This document shows positions 11,491-24,691 of a stretch of DNA of 64,000 nucleotides, one piece after another. Under the pieces are notes generated by a model. It was not told the DNA's origin and searched no databases. It saw only the letters and a list, made by a program, of their open reading frames with translations. The stretch is from contig JAIQGH010000004.1 in NCBI GenBank assembly GCA_020072655.1, positions 1-64,000 of the forward strand, given 5' to 3'. Position 1 is the first letter of the stretch; every line of letters starts with the position of its first letter. Source of the stretch: Terriglobia bacterium (GTDB taxonomy: Bacteria > Acidobacteriota > Terriglobia > UBA7540). A program made the translations under genes and the position numbers.

Positions 11491-11730
11491 CTAGGGCGGC
11501 AAATGCCGTGCTGAAGAGCCCGTGGGAAAGCCTCGAATCGCGCGCCCCAAACAGTTCTCCCACTCCGCCTCCGCCAACTCCTCCGCTTTCTTCTTCACCT
11601 CTTCCAGAGCCATCCCGTGCAGTTGCTGCCAGGCTCCGCCAGCAGACTCGATAGTGCTGCCTTCTGCTCGTTCATCGAGAGCGCCTCCCTTCTCCTGCCT
11701 CTCCCGGCAGGCGATCTCGACCGGAGACAC
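11491..11730 (-). CDS. Possible small hypothetical protein (79 aa)
   Basis: A GTG-initiated frame encodes 79 residues with a helical, charged segment (LEEVKKKAEELAEAEWENC). The ribosome site is weak (GAAGAGAG), there is no family I recognise, and a plus-strand frame of similar length overlaps it. It may be a real small protein or an artefact of GC-rich DNA. The rest of the 11393-11823 gap shows nothing else. Confidence 0.25.
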   Translation of the reverse strand: MSPVEIACRERQEKGGALDERAEGSTIESAGGAWQQLHGMALEEVKKKAEELAEAEWENCLGRAIRGFPTGSSARHLPP

Positions 11731-11823
11731 GCTCTCTTCTTTCTAACCCCAATTTTCAGCACGAAATGTTACAGCCCAGTTGCGGCACGGTTAAGACCTT
11801 CCCCTGACGCCAACCCGTGGCCA

Positions 11824-12669
11824 TCACATAGAGGCTAAAGCCCGGCGCGACCTCTTCCGGTCGAGCACATAGAAGCACTTTTGAGCGGTAGCGGCAGTCG
11901 GCGAAACGAAGCCCGCCACGCGGTATCCCACGGCAAAGGAATGCTGGAATATTCGGCGCGTTTCCATGCGCCAACGGAGGGCGAGCTCCGGCGCCTTGCT
12001 GCGCATCGTGTCGGTTTGGGCAGGAATCTCCACCAGCACGCGCGGAGCGCGCAAGCGGACATCCAGCCGGACGTTCTCCAGCAAGCCTTTTGGGTTGACG
12101 CGGGTGAGGTTGGCGCGAGGCGTGTCGGCGATGGCCCCGAGGTTCGCGGGGCCATCCTTCAGACGCCGGATGACGGCGGCAGAGGCGATGCGCCAGTTCA
12201 CGACGAAGCGGTCACTCGGCACTCCCCTCTCGATCGTGCTCGCAAAGGGGCCGTAGCAGTTCGGGACGTATTCCTCGACCTCAGCGGCGAGGCGCGTCAG
12301 ATTGAGCGTGGCGTTGCGGCTCTGCAGCGGATCGTACGTCCAGCAGATGGACTGGATGCCTTCGGCGAGCGCGATGTTCCGGTGGGCCAGCTTCATGCGG
12401 AAGCCGAGGCCCAGGTCGCGAAACCCTTCCCGCACGGCCATCATGTGCGACCAGTGAATCAAGCGGCCGTGGCGCCGCGCCAGAATCGCGTAAAGGAAGC
12501 CAACAACCTTCTTGCCCACCAAGGCGCCCAGAACCACGCCCGCGTATTTCTGCGTCACGGCCATGAGCTCTCTGCCGGCCCCCAGCGTCCCCCAGACTTC
12601 GTCCTGAAGGCGCTCGCAGGCGCTGAATTCGTCGAAAGTCCTAAGCAGCTGGATCTGCACTCGTCGCAC
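11824..12669 (-). CDS. GNAT-like N-acetyltransferase (COG3375 type)
   Basis: A ~281-residue protein with a GNAT fold in its first half: FSACERLQDEVWG, then VVLGALVGKKVVGFLYAIL (strand pair), HWSHMMAVREGFRDLGLGFRMK (the acetyl-CoA-binding helix region) and WTYDPLQSRNATLNLTRL. This order matches the predicted acetyltransferases of COG3375, whose substrate is unknown. The second half (RLKDGPANLGAI, VRLRAPRVLVEIP, YRVAGFVSPT) belongs to the same family and ends in a C-terminal beta strand FYVLDRK. I chose the GTG at 12669 (GGGGA upstream, product starts RRVQIQLLRTF); longer starts add 33 residues of Arg/Pro-rich sequence. The 3-prime end runs into a GGCTAAAGCCCGGCGC repeat at 11834-11849. Confidence 0.75.
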   Translation of the reverse strand: MRRVQIQLLRTFDEFSACERLQDEVWGTLGAGRELMAVTQKYAGVVLGALVGKKVVGFLYAILARRHGRLIHWSHMMAVREGFRDLGLGFRMKLAHRNIALAEGIQSICWTYDPLQSRNATLNLTRLAAEVEEYVPNCYGPFASTIERGVPSDRFVVNWRIASAAVIRRLKDGPANLGAIADTPRANLTRVNPKGLLENVRLDVRLRAPRVLVEIPAQTDTMRSKAPELALRWRMETRRIFQHSFAVGYRVAGFVSPTAATAQKCFYVLDRKRSRRALASM

Positions 12670-12926
12670 GATGTCCCCGGATGGATGGGAGTCGGAGCGC
12701 CATCGTACCATTCTTGCCCGCGGGCGGGAAAGCGGGCCCGACTTGCATGGCGCGACGCCCCCATGCACAAACTTATCCCGACCATAAAAACTTCTAATTT
12801 CACAATCGCGCGGCGTGCGGGGAAAATAGAGCTATACCCTCGGCCACCGGGCCGTTGACGGGGTTGGAGCTGTCGAGGGGGAGGGCCTCACCCTCCCGAA
12901 GTCAGACAGATCAGGGGGCACGCACC

Positions 12927-17484
<4,558 letters not shown>

Positions 17485-17492
<8 letters not shown>

Positions 17493-18900
17493 GGTAAGCG
17501 GCTTCAAGGAGTACACGCGCGAGATGCCGGAGCGGCGCCCCGTCGCCGAGCGCGTCAACGACTGGTTTGAGGTCTACCAGGAGTTCCCCGAAAGCAAACT
17601 CCGCACCCAGGCGGCACGGTGCATGGACTGCGGCGTCCCTTTCTGCCACACCGGGTGTCCCCTTAATAACATCATCCCGGACTGGAACGATCTCGTTTAC
17701 CGCGATCGCTGGAAGGACGCCATCCGCGTCCTCCATTCCACGAATAATTTCCCGGAGTTTACCGGACGGGTTTGCCCGGCGCCTTGTGAGGCGGCGTGCG
17801 TGCTGGCCATCAACGAACCCGCCGTCACCATCAAGCAGATCGAGAAAACCATCATCGAACACGCCTTCCGTGAAGGTTGGATCGTTCCCGAACTTCCCCT
17901 GCGCCGCACGGGCAAGCGCGTGGCGGTCGTGGGCTCGGGGCCCGCAGGGCTCGCCGCGGCCCAGCAATTAAATCGTGCCGGACATTGGGTAACTGTCTTT
18001 GAGAAGGCGGACCGGATTGGTGGGCTGCTGCGCTACGGGATCCCCGACTTCAAACTTGAGAAACATGTGGTCGACCGCCGTCTTGAGCAAATGGAACAGG
18101 AGGGCGTCAAATTCCAGACCAACGCCCACGTGGGCCACAACGTGCCGGCCGAGGACCTGAGGAACGAATTCGACGCCATCCTGCTGGCTGGCGGGGCCGA
18201 AAGCCCGCGCGACCTGAAGGTTCCGGGACGCGAATTGAAGGGCATTCACTTCGCCATGGAATACCTGCCCCAGCAGAATCGCGTGGGCGCCGGCGAGCGC
18301 GTGGAAAACCAGATCCTTGCCACCGGCAAACGCGTGGTGATCATCGGCGGCGGCGACACGGGCGCCGACTGCCTGGGCACGGCGCACCGGCAGAAAGCGG
18401 CCTCCATTCATCAGTTCGAGATCCTGCCCATGCCGCCCCTGGAACGCTCGCCAAGCACACCTTGGCCGCTCTGGCCACTGCAGCTCCGCTCGGAGAGTGC
18501 GCATGAAGAAGGCGGCATTCGCGACTGGGCCATCAACACCACGCAGTTCACCGGGGACGAGAGCGGCCATGTGACGAGGCTGCACGCCGTGCGCGTTGAA
18601 CCGCCACCCAAATTTGAGGCGATTCCCGGAACCGAGTTCACACTCGACGTCGACCTTGTTCTGCTGGCCATGGGCTTCCTGGGGCCGGTGCGGAACGGCA
18701 TGATCGAGCAACTGGGGCTCAAGCTCGACGCGCGCGGCAACGTCGAGACTGATGAGAACTATATGACTTCCAATCCCGGTGTCTTTGCAGCCGGCGATAT
18801 GCGCCGCGGGCAATCGTTGGTCGTCTGGGCCATCACCGAAGGCCGCAAAGCCGCCCGCGCCCTCGATCAGCACCTCATGGGAAAGACCTACCTGCGGTAA
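17485..18900 (+). CDS. gltD: Glutamate synthase small subunit
   Basis: GltD passes electrons from NADPH through FAD and 4Fe-4S clusters to GltB. The 471-residue protein has the N-terminal Cys clusters [17 protein letters not shown] and CPAPCEAAC, the FAD Rossmann motif [17 protein letters not shown], the NADPH motif [15 protein letters not shown] and the C-terminal [18 protein letters not shown], all family signatures. I chose the GTG at 17485 because the product then starts [13 protein letters not shown], standard for the family, with GGTGAGG eight bases upstream inside the end of gltB; the GTG at 17473 is an alternative. The gene ends about 100 bases before the convergent osmC-like gene, with no clear T-run terminator between them. 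Confidence 0.96.
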
Positions 18901-19000
18901 AAGTCGCGAGCCAATCTGAATGGTCATTCAGGGGACGGAATTGGTCACCCTTCGGCGGAAGTGGGGCGTGCCGCCGGCGGCGGTTGATTTCGTGTTCCGC

Positions 19001-19459
19001 TCAGGCCGCCGGGGCGGCAATGCGGATTTCGGGGAGCATTTTCACGGCGGCGGTAATGGAATTTGAGACCAGGCAGCCCTTGTGAGCGTCGTCGAGAATC
19101 TGCCGCGCGCGCTCGGTGTCGGACTCCGATTTCAGCACCAAGTGTGGGCGGAGGATGATCTCCGTGAAGCGATACTTGCCCTCGACGAATTCGAGCACCC
19201 CCTCGGCCGTGCTCTCATAGCTCGCGAAATCCAGCTCTTTGCGCTGGGCGAAGGCTAGGAAGGTCATCAGGGTGCAAAGGTCCACTGAGGCCACGAACAT
19301 GTCCTCAGGAGTCCAGAAGCCCGCGTCGCCTTTGAATTCCGGCGGGCTCGACACTTCGATGTCAGGCCTGCCGTCGGAGGAGACGACCGCCCGGCGCCCG
19401 GACTTCCAGGCTACGCCGGTGAGGTAACGGAAAGTCTTGTAGGTTTTCTTCGGCTCCAT
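19001..19459 (-). CDS. OsmC/Ohr family peroxiredoxin-like protein
   Basis: This 152-residue OsmC-fold protein carries the two redox cysteines in the expected places: Cys62 in VASVDLCTLMTFLAFA and Cys129 in DDAHKGCLVSNSI. OsmC and Ohr proteins reduce organic hydroperoxides with a thiol cofactor. Ohr normally has Cys within ACxAACF and VCPYSxA contexts, so this sequence looks closer to the general OsmC branch, and its peroxide preference is unknown. AGGGGG seven bases upstream supports the ATG at 19459. It is convergent with gltD and shares a strand with the ferredoxin gene, 194 bases further upstream. Confidence 0.88.
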   Translation of the reverse strand: MEPKKTYKTFRYLTGVAWKSGRRAVVSSDGRPDIEVSSPPEFKGDAGFWTPEDMFVASVDLCTLMTFLAFAQRKELDFASYESTAEGVLEFVEGKYRFTEIILRPHLVLKSESDTERARQILDDAHKGCLVSNSITAAVKMLPEIRIAAPAA

Positions 19460-19653
19460 GAGAACCCCCTAGAGAGTAGCGCCCTGAGCCGTGGATAGCT
19501 GTTCGTCGCTTCTTTCTGGGCCCGCAATTGTTCAGATGATCCTCGTCGCGCCGGAGTTCGTCTGGAGCAATCGCGCACGGAGGGAGACGCTCCGCGCTTG
19601 GTGGCAAGCATCTACCAATCCGGACCGCAATCCTGCGGCCCTCTACGCGCGAT

Positions 19654-19953
19654 TCACGTGCCCCCGATGAGCGGGCGCTCGCCGCGAGCCTCCGCTCGCA
19701 GGCGGCGGAGAATGGCGCGAAACTCCGCGCGGCTGGGGAGTGTGATTCCTCCTCCTCGGCACAGTTGGGCGCACATGTCGCAGCCCGGCACGCAACTGTA
19801 CGGATGAGCGACGAAGGGCCGGCCGGTCTCCGCATCATAGGCGAAGACCCCGTAGGGGCAGAAGTTGAGGCAGTCCAGGTCGCGCAGGCAGACCTCGGGA
19901 TTCATCGTTGGGAACCAGGGCAGTTTCTCGCGCGGAATTCCCGGATACGGCAT
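19654..19953 (-). CDS. Small ferredoxin-like 4Fe-4S protein
   Basis: A 99-residue protein with seven cysteines in two groups: VCLRDLDCLNFCPYGVF (spacing C-x5-C-x3-CP) and YSCVPGCDMCAQLC (C-x3-C-x2-C-x3-C). The fold is that of a bacterial ferredoxin, but the first group has only three Cys at unusual spacing and the last Cys is followed by Arg and not Pro, so one or two clusters are possible. It starts MPYPGIPREKLPWFP, with GAGAGGAG upstream of the ATG. A ~30-residue charged helix follows the clusters. It sits next to the arsenic genes but is transcribed away from arsR2, so a link is only suggestive. Confidence 0.8.
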   Translation of the reverse strand: MPYPGIPREKLPWFPTMNPEVCLRDLDCLNFCPYGVFAYDAETGRPFVAHPYSCVPGCDMCAQLCRGGGITLPSRAEFRAILRRLRAEARGERPLIGGT

Positions 19954-20050
19954 GGGGGGCTCCTCTCAACGTCCAGCCGCGGCTGCCACGCGCCAGCCTG
20001 CGTGTGTTCCTGAAGGGGTCTTGATTTTCACCGCTAGCTCCCGCCAGAAT

Positions 20051-20434
20051 CTAAGCCGCTTGCGACTGAAGATCCTCGCCCTCAACTTGCAAAATGCCAG
20101 ACTTCAAACGGCCCAAGGAGGCATACTCATGCAGGTTCCTCAGGTCAGCCTGGAAAGTGGGTGAAAGCTCTAACGTCTCGCACAGGAATGACCGGAGGGC
20201 ATGCCACCAAGGAGCGTCCCGGTCGAGCGCGTAACACACTCGCGCACCTTCGCGCCGGTCACGCACCAACCCGGCTTTGCGCAGATACGCTAAGTGCCGT
20301 GAGATGAAAGGCTGGCTTAATCCGAGAACAGCCTGAAGGTCGCCAACGCAGACGTTGCGGTAGGACAAAATGTTCACGATCCGCAAACGGTTGGGGTCTG
20401 AAAGGGCCTTAAGTAAGCTGGAAAGTTGCGTCAT
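20051..20434 (-). CDS. ArsR-family regulator, copy 1
   Basis: A 127-residue winged-helix repressor of the ArsR/SmtB family: LLKALSDPNRLRIVNIL, then DLQAVLGLSQPFISRHLAYLRKAG (recognition helix) and the wing LVRDRREGARVCYAL. Unlike copy 2 it lacks the paired Cys of the classical arsenite site, having single cysteines at 29, 67 and 85, so it may sense through a different geometry or another signal. GGAG six bases before the ATG at 20434 supports that start; an upstream frame to 20647 has no domain content. It is divergent from copy 2 across a 286-base gap. A CATATATG palindrome (20444-20451) just upstream of the start could be its own operator. Confidence 0.85.
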   Translation of the reverse strand: MTQLSSLLKALSDPNRLRIVNILSYRNVCVGDLQAVLGLSQPFISRHLAYLRKAGLVRDRREGARVCYALDRDAPWWHALRSFLCETLELSPTFQADLRNLHEYASLGRLKSGILQVEGEDLQSQAA

Positions 20435-20658
20435 TTCGCTCTCCACATATATGGCCATGCAGATAAGGTTCCAGTTCTGCTCAATCTGTGCGACTTTGTG
20501 TCGTAGCCTCCTGGAATTTTGCTGAAAGCAAGGCATAAGGGGCTGGGCGCGGTTTGCTACTCCGAATGAGCAGCGTCGAGGGCGTTCCTTTCTGGACAGG
20601 ATGACGCTGCTGCGCGGAACCGATTGCTGGCGACATAAGCCGGACAATAAAAAAGGGC

Positions 20659-20701
20659 TTGTCGTAGCGGGAACCGTGGTTTACGATATGCGTGTATACA
20701 C
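20659..20701 (+). promoter_or_regulatory. Promoter with palindromic operator for the arsenic operon
   Basis: TTGTCG (20659-20664), a 17-base spacer and TACGAT (20682-20687) form a sigma-70-type promoter. A perfect 10-bp palindrome, GTGTATACAC (20692-20701), covers the expected start site, as expected for repression by ArsR. The ribosome site GGAGG follows at about 20711. Confidence 0.65.
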
Positions 20702-20720
20702 ATAGAGACGTGGAGGCAGC

Positions 20721-21122
20721 ATGGAGGAGTTGGAGGGCTACTTCAAAGCGCTGGCGGATATCAGCCGTCTGCGGATCATCAATCTGCTTCTCCATGGGGA
20801 ACTCTGCGGCTGCGACATTCAACGTGTGCTGGATGCTCCGCAACCGAACGTTTCCCGGCACCTCACGTACTTGAAACATGCAGGGTTGGTTCGGGACCGC
20901 CGCGAGGGATTCCGGGTCTACTATCGCCTGCCCGAGCCGCCATCGGGGCATCTCCGGGAATTGTTCCAGTTTCTCCGCGGAGCTTTCGAGCGCGAGCGGA
21001 CCCTTTGCGATGATCTGCTGAGTCTGCAAAGGGCGATTAAAGATGGCGCCTGCACGATCCAGAACGCGTCAGCGCTGGCGAAGACCTCGCCGGACATTCT
21101 AGAGGCGGACCCGCGAGGATGA
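20721..21122 (+). CDS. arsR: Arsenite-responsive repressor ArsR, copy 2
   Basis: This 133-residue ArsR protein contains GELCGCDIQRVL, in which Cys29 and Cys31 form the CxC of the classical arsenite-binding site (ELCVCDL in the enteric protein), within the DNA-binding helix region. QPNVSRHLTYLKHAGLVRDRREG is the recognition helix and wing. It should repress its own operon and release DNA when As(III) binds. Two further cysteines occur in the C-terminal helix (RTLCDDLL, GACTIQ) and could add a third ligand. The gene is first in arsR-ACR3-arsC. The promoter overlaps a GTGTATACAC palindrome, and GTGGAGG precedes the ATG. Confidence 0.92.
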   Translation: MEELEGYFKALADISRLRIINLLLHGELCGCDIQRVLDAPQPNVSRHLTYLKHAGLVRDRREGFRVYYRLPEPPSGHLRELFQFLRGAFERERTLCDDLLSLQRAIKDGACTIQNASALAKTSPDILEADPRG

Positions 21123-21209
21123 CCATGGCCCAAGGCCAGCGTGAGGAAGCCTCGCCTGTCAAGTTGGGTCAGATTTGACACTCAAGATTCGAGTGGGGAG
21201 GAAACAGTG

Positions 21210-22352
21210 ATGACGGACAAGAAACACCCAGGGGAGAACCCCGTTCTGCAGGTTCTCGCCAAGGTTCAAAACTTCAAGCTGCTGCCGGTCTTCGTCCTGG
21301 TCAGCATGGGCTTGGGAATTGCCATCGGAAGGGTCTACGGGATCTCGAACTTCTCGCTCACCCCCCCGATTGAGGCAATCAAAGCGATCTTTCGCGGCGA
21401 GTACGTTTTCAATCTTCCCAATTCACTGGCCTTGGGCGTGGTCGCGGGGCTCTTCCTGATGATCTACCCGGCCATGGCGAACATTCGCTTTGGCGATTTC
21501 GGTAAGGCGGTCAAATCTCCCAAACAGCTCCTCGTGGTATTGTTCCTCAACTTCGCCGTGGCGCCTTTCTGGATGTATCTCCTTGCCAACATCTTCTTCC
21601 CCAAGGGAAGCGACTTTCACACGGCGCTGGTTCTCTATGGGTTGGCACCCTGCATTGCCATGGTCATTGTCTTTACCTTTCTATCCCTCGGCAACAACGC
21701 CCTGGCCGTGGTGCTTGTGGCGATGAACTCCATCCTGCAGATGATCCTCATTCCTGTCTACGCGAAGTGGTTGCTGGGCGAGGTCAAATTCAGCGTGGAG
21801 GTCGTGGCCGAGAGCGTAGTCCTTTACCTGGGCGTCCCGCTCGTGGCGGGTTTCCTGACCCGGCGCTGGGGCGTGCGCCGCTACGGGGAAGCAGGTTTTG
21901 GAAAAGTCAAAACGATTCTCGATACGCTTTCGATCCTGGGTCTGCTTTTCACCCTCGTCGTCATGTTCGCCTTGAAGGGCGACCTGATCTTGGGGAGGCC
22001 GCAGATTATTCTTCATCTGGCGGCCCCCATGGTGATCTTTTTCTGGACGATGTTTCCGCTTGCGTACCTCGCGGGGTGGAAATTGCGGTTCAGTTATGAA
22101 GACTCTGTCGCCGTGGGCTTCAATTCGACCGGACGCGATTTTGAGATTGCGATCGCAATTGCCATCACCGCCTTCAATCCGACCGTGGCTCTGGCTACGG
22201 TTGTCGGGCCCTTGATCGAAGTGCCCGTGATGCTGGTTCTAGTCGGGTTCGCTCGCCGGTCGCGCCGTGCTCTGTTTGGTGCCAGCTTTGCCGCTCCAGC
22301 CTCCGAGGTTTGCGAGGCCAAGGCCGCACCGTATCAGCAGGCGGTCAAGTGA
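21210..22352 (+). CDS. ACR3-type arsenite efflux permease (BASS superfamily)
   Basis: A 380-residue polytopic membrane protein with about ten hydrophobic helices. The Cys essential in ACR3 pumps lies in LYGLAPCIAMVIVF (Cys148), and FNSTGRDFEIAIAIAITAF is the discontinuous-helix motif of the bile-acid/arsenite transporter fold. ACR3 exports As(OH)3 using the proton gradient. The sequence of the second motif (STGRDFE and not ASNNFE) is somewhat away from typical ACR3, so it belongs to a divergent branch, but its place between arsR and arsC supports an arsenite role. The ATG at 21210 has GGGAGG upstream; a longer frame adds soluble residues only. The gene lies 70 bases before arsC. Confidence 0.88.
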   Translation: MTDKKHPGENPVLQVLAKVQNFKLLPVFVLVSMGLGIAIGRVYGISNFSLTPPIEAIKAIFRGEYVFNLPNSLALGVVAGLFLMIYPAMANIRFGDFGKAVKSPKQLLVVLFLNFAVAPFWMYLLANIFFPKGSDFHTALVLYGLAPCIAMVIVFTFLSLGNNALAVVLVAMNSILQMILIPVYAKWLLGEVKFSVEVVAESVVLYLGVPLVAGFLTRRWGVRRYGEAGFGKVKTILDTLSILGLLFTLVVMFALKGDLILGRPQIILHLAAPMVIFFWTMFPLAYLAGWKLRFSYEDSVAVGFNSTGRDFEIAIAIAITAFNPTVALATVVGPLIEVPVMLVLVGFARRSRRALFGASFAAPASEVCEAKAAPYQQAVK

Positions 22353-22422
22353 AGAGGCCGTTGGAACGACCAAATGAAAATGCTCATCTCGGGTTGAGCT
22401 TTCGAGGGGATAGGAGCCCGCC

Positions 22423-22875
22423 ATGAAGGTCCTGATTCTCTGCACCGGCAACTCGGCCCGCAGCCAAATGGCGGAAGGGATTCTGCGCGCTCTGAGCAAG
22501 GGGGAGATCGAAGTGGCGAGCGCGGGCACGCATCCTTCCTGCGTCCATCCGCTGGCCGTCGAGGCATTGCGGGAGATCGGCATTGATATCAGCCAGCACC
22601 GCTCGAAATCCGTTGACGAGTTCAGCGGTCAGCGGTTCGATGTGGTGATCACCGTGTGCGACCGCGCGCAGGAGAGTTGCCCTGTCTTCCCGGGGGCGCC
22701 GAAAAGAATCCACTGGAGCTATGATGATCCCGCGGCGGTCGAGGGCGCCCCGGAAGAAAAACTGGCAGCCTTCCGGCGCGTGCGCGACGATCTGGCCGTG
22801 CGCCTAAGCTCATTCCTCGATGCGGTTGGCAGTGCCGATTCCTTCCCAGGACCCAGCGTGCCTCGGGGCCTATAA
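22423..22875 (+). CDS. arsC: Arsenate reductase, low-molecular-weight phosphatase type
   Basis: A 150-residue thioredoxin-coupled ArsC. The phosphatase-like P-loop is LCTGNSARSQMAEG with nucleophilic Cys7, and the disulfide-relay pair Cys79/Cys86 is in VITVCDRAQESCPVFPG, at the same mutual spacing as in the Staphylococcus enzyme (10/82/89). HWSYDDPAAVEG follows and matches the family. It reduces As(V) to As(III), which the upstream permease then exports. AGGGGATAGGAG lies before the ATG. The last ~15 residues (SADSFPGPSVPRGL) extend past the fold. Confidence 0.94.
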   Translation: MKVLILCTGNSARSQMAEGILRALSKGEIEVASAGTHPSCVHPLAVEALREIGIDISQHRSKSVDEFSGQRFDVVITVCDRAQESCPVFPGAPKRIHWSYDDPAAVEGAPEEKLAAFRRVRDDLAVRLSSFLDAVGSADSFPGPSVPRGL

Positions 22876-23178
22876 ATCCATTGGCCTCCGATCCTGCCCT
22901 GCCGAAAAGACAAAGCGTGAAGTATCCGGTGCGCTCCTTGCGACTTCGGTTGCGTGTCATGGGCACATAGCCCTTGACGAGGGATGGGCCGTGTGCGATC
23001 GGCTTGCGGACAAAGCCGATTGCATGCGCCGGTATCACTGTGTACAATGCGGGAACTGGTTGGGGGATGGCGCCACGTCCCACCGCTCGTGTGGTTGTTC
23101 ATCGAGAGGCGATCTATGCGTCTTTCGGAACCTTCGATAGCTGCGACGGCCGGTTTCTGCTGGTAGAAGGATAAAGGT
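22876..23178. other. Intergenic region after arsC
   Basis: These 303 bases hold a good promoter at 23020-23048 for the PilZ gene. No gene is supported, and no clear terminator hairpin with a T-run follows arsC. Confidence 0.4.
23020..23048 (+). promoter_or_regulatory. Sigma-70-type promoter for the PilZ coiled-coil gene
   Basis: TTGCAT (23020-23025), a spacer of exactly 17 bases, and TACAAT (23043-23048). The implied leader to the ATG at 23179 is about 125 bases. Confidence 0.6.
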
Positions 23179-24348
23179 ATGGGACAGAGTCCGTTTGCCA
23201 AGAAGAGCCTCTTCTCGCAGGGGCCGCGGAACCAGCGACGCAGTACGCGCCTTGATCTCGAAGTGCCCATCATCCTGTCAGGGCGGGACGCCTTGGGACA
23301 GTCGTTCCGCGAAGAGACCGTGACGCGCATCGTCAACTTGCACGGCGCCAAGGTTCGCACCAGCCGCCCAGTGCTGGTGGGAATGATGGTCACGGTGGAG
23401 AACATCCGCTCCGGGCAGGGCGGGAAAGCGATCTGCGTGCAAGTGTATGAAGCGCTGCCCGGCGAAGCGACTCACGACATTGCGGTGCAACTCGTCCATC
23501 CCGGGAACATGTGGGGAGTGGAGAATCCCCCCGCCGATTGGGAGTTGGTGGCAGCCGAGCTTGGGGGGCGAAGGATCGCGGTGCCAGACCAGGGGAGTGC
23601 CCCGGCGGTGGCGACACCGCGGACGCTGGCAGGAGCGCCCCCTTCCCCGCCCCGCGCGCCGGAGGCGGCCCCGGCGGTTCTGAGTGCGCAGCTGGCTGGA
23701 CTGGAGAAGCGCGCGGCAGAAATCGTGGGCGCCGCCGCCGAGAGCCTGCGCGCCCGGGCGGATGAGGTTGTGAGTGAAGGACAGCGGGATTTTCACCAAC
23801 AACTCGAGGTGATGGTGAAAGAGGCTCGAGAACGAGCCACCCAAGGTATGGAAGAGACCTATGCCCAATTGTCGTCGGCCATCGAGATCCTCCGGGGCGA
23901 GGCGTTAACGGAGATCGACCGTGTGGCAGCGCAGAATTTCGAGAAAAAGTTGGACGCCCTGGTTTCAGGCGCTGAGAACGAGATGCAGGGCCGTGCGGAG
24001 AAGGCCACAGCCGACCTGCGGGCAGCGCTTGAGACCTTCCGCTCGGAGGCCATGGGCGAGGTCGCTCGGGAGGCCGTGACAAGTATTGAACAGCGGCTTG
24101 CGGAGCTCTCGAATGAAAATGAAAAGCGCATTGCCCAGCGAATCGATCAGGCGTTTGCAGAATTGGAAGCCGCTTTGGTGACGTTCCGCGCCGATCTCGG
24201 CGACGAACTGGCGGCGCGGCAGCAGCAGGCTCTGCAATCCACCGAGCAAGCACTCCGCGCGCGCGTGGCTGCCATGGTTTCCGCCTTCCTCGCTCCCGCG
24301 GGCGAGGCTCCCGCCACGCCGCAAGTGAATCCTGCCGCGAAGAAGTAG
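23179..24348 (+). CDS. PilZ-like domain joined to a long coiled coil
   Basis: This 389-residue protein has an N-terminal PilZ-like domain (residues ~18-115): RNQRRSTRLDLEVPI supplies the RxxxR element, and IVNLHGAKVRT stands where PilZ has (D/N)xSxxG. The Ser is therefore lost and cyclic di-GMP binding is uncertain. After a Pro/Ala linker (residues ~135-175), residues ~175-370 form a nearly unbroken amphipathic helix with repeated AEIVGAAAESLRARADEVV-like segments, resembling apolipoprotein-type or chemoreceptor-like coiled coils. A Pro/Ala tail follows. There is no signal peptide or membrane segment. GAAGGATAAAGGT precedes the ATG. The window encodes two cyclic di-GMP enzymes, so an effector would fit, but no partner is known. 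Confidence 0.75.
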   Translation: MGQSPFAKKSLFSQGPRNQRRSTRLDLEVPIILSGRDALGQSFREETVTRIVNLHGAKVRTSRPVLVGMMVTVENIRSGQGGKAICVQVYEALPGEATHDIAVQLVHPGNMWGVENPPADWELVAAELGGRRIAVPDQGSAPAVATPRTLAGAPPSPPRAPEAAPAVLSAQLAGLEKRAAEIVGAAAESLRARADEVVSEGQRDFHQQLEVMVKEARERATQGMEETYAQLSSAIEILRGEALTEIDRVAAQNFEKKLDALVSGAENEMQGRAEKATADLRAALETFRSEAMGEVAREAVTSIEQRLAELSNENEKRIAQRIDQAFAELEAALVTFRADLGDELAARQQQALQSTEQALRARVAAMVSAFLAPAGEAPATPQVNPAAKK

Positions 24349-24691
24349 CCGGGCACTTTTCCCGCTTGACACCAGGCCATCCGTGAGCAAGGCAGACCTC
24401 CTGGCGCGATGAAGGGGGTCGTGTATCTCCTGGGAACGCCGACGGCGGGGAGGTCTGATATAATGTGCATTGTGTGGGGAAAGGGGCGATTTGCTTCCCA
24501 CACGAACGACACAGGGCTTTCGCGCGACCTCGGGGCGATGATTTGGGTCGGCGTCGCCCGCACCCTCCCGATCTTCGGGCCGCCTGCAGCGGCACTCCTG
24601 CCGCTGACACTCCCGGTGATGACTTAGGTCGTAGGAAGGGGACGAGGCCCGCCTTAATCTGTTGTTGAACAGGGTTTTATAGAGGATTGCC
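24349..24691. other. Leader region upstream of korAB
   Basis: This 343-base gap has an extended -10 promoter at 24456-24464 and then a ~220-base untranslated leader containing several GC-rich inverted segments. It matches no riboswitch I recognise, and no open frame in it is convincing. Confidence 0.4.
24456..24464 (+). promoter_or_regulatory. Extended -10 promoter for korAB
   Basis: TGATATAAT gives a perfect TATAAT with a TGn extension. No good -35 box is seen, which is usual for this promoter type. Confidence 0.5.
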
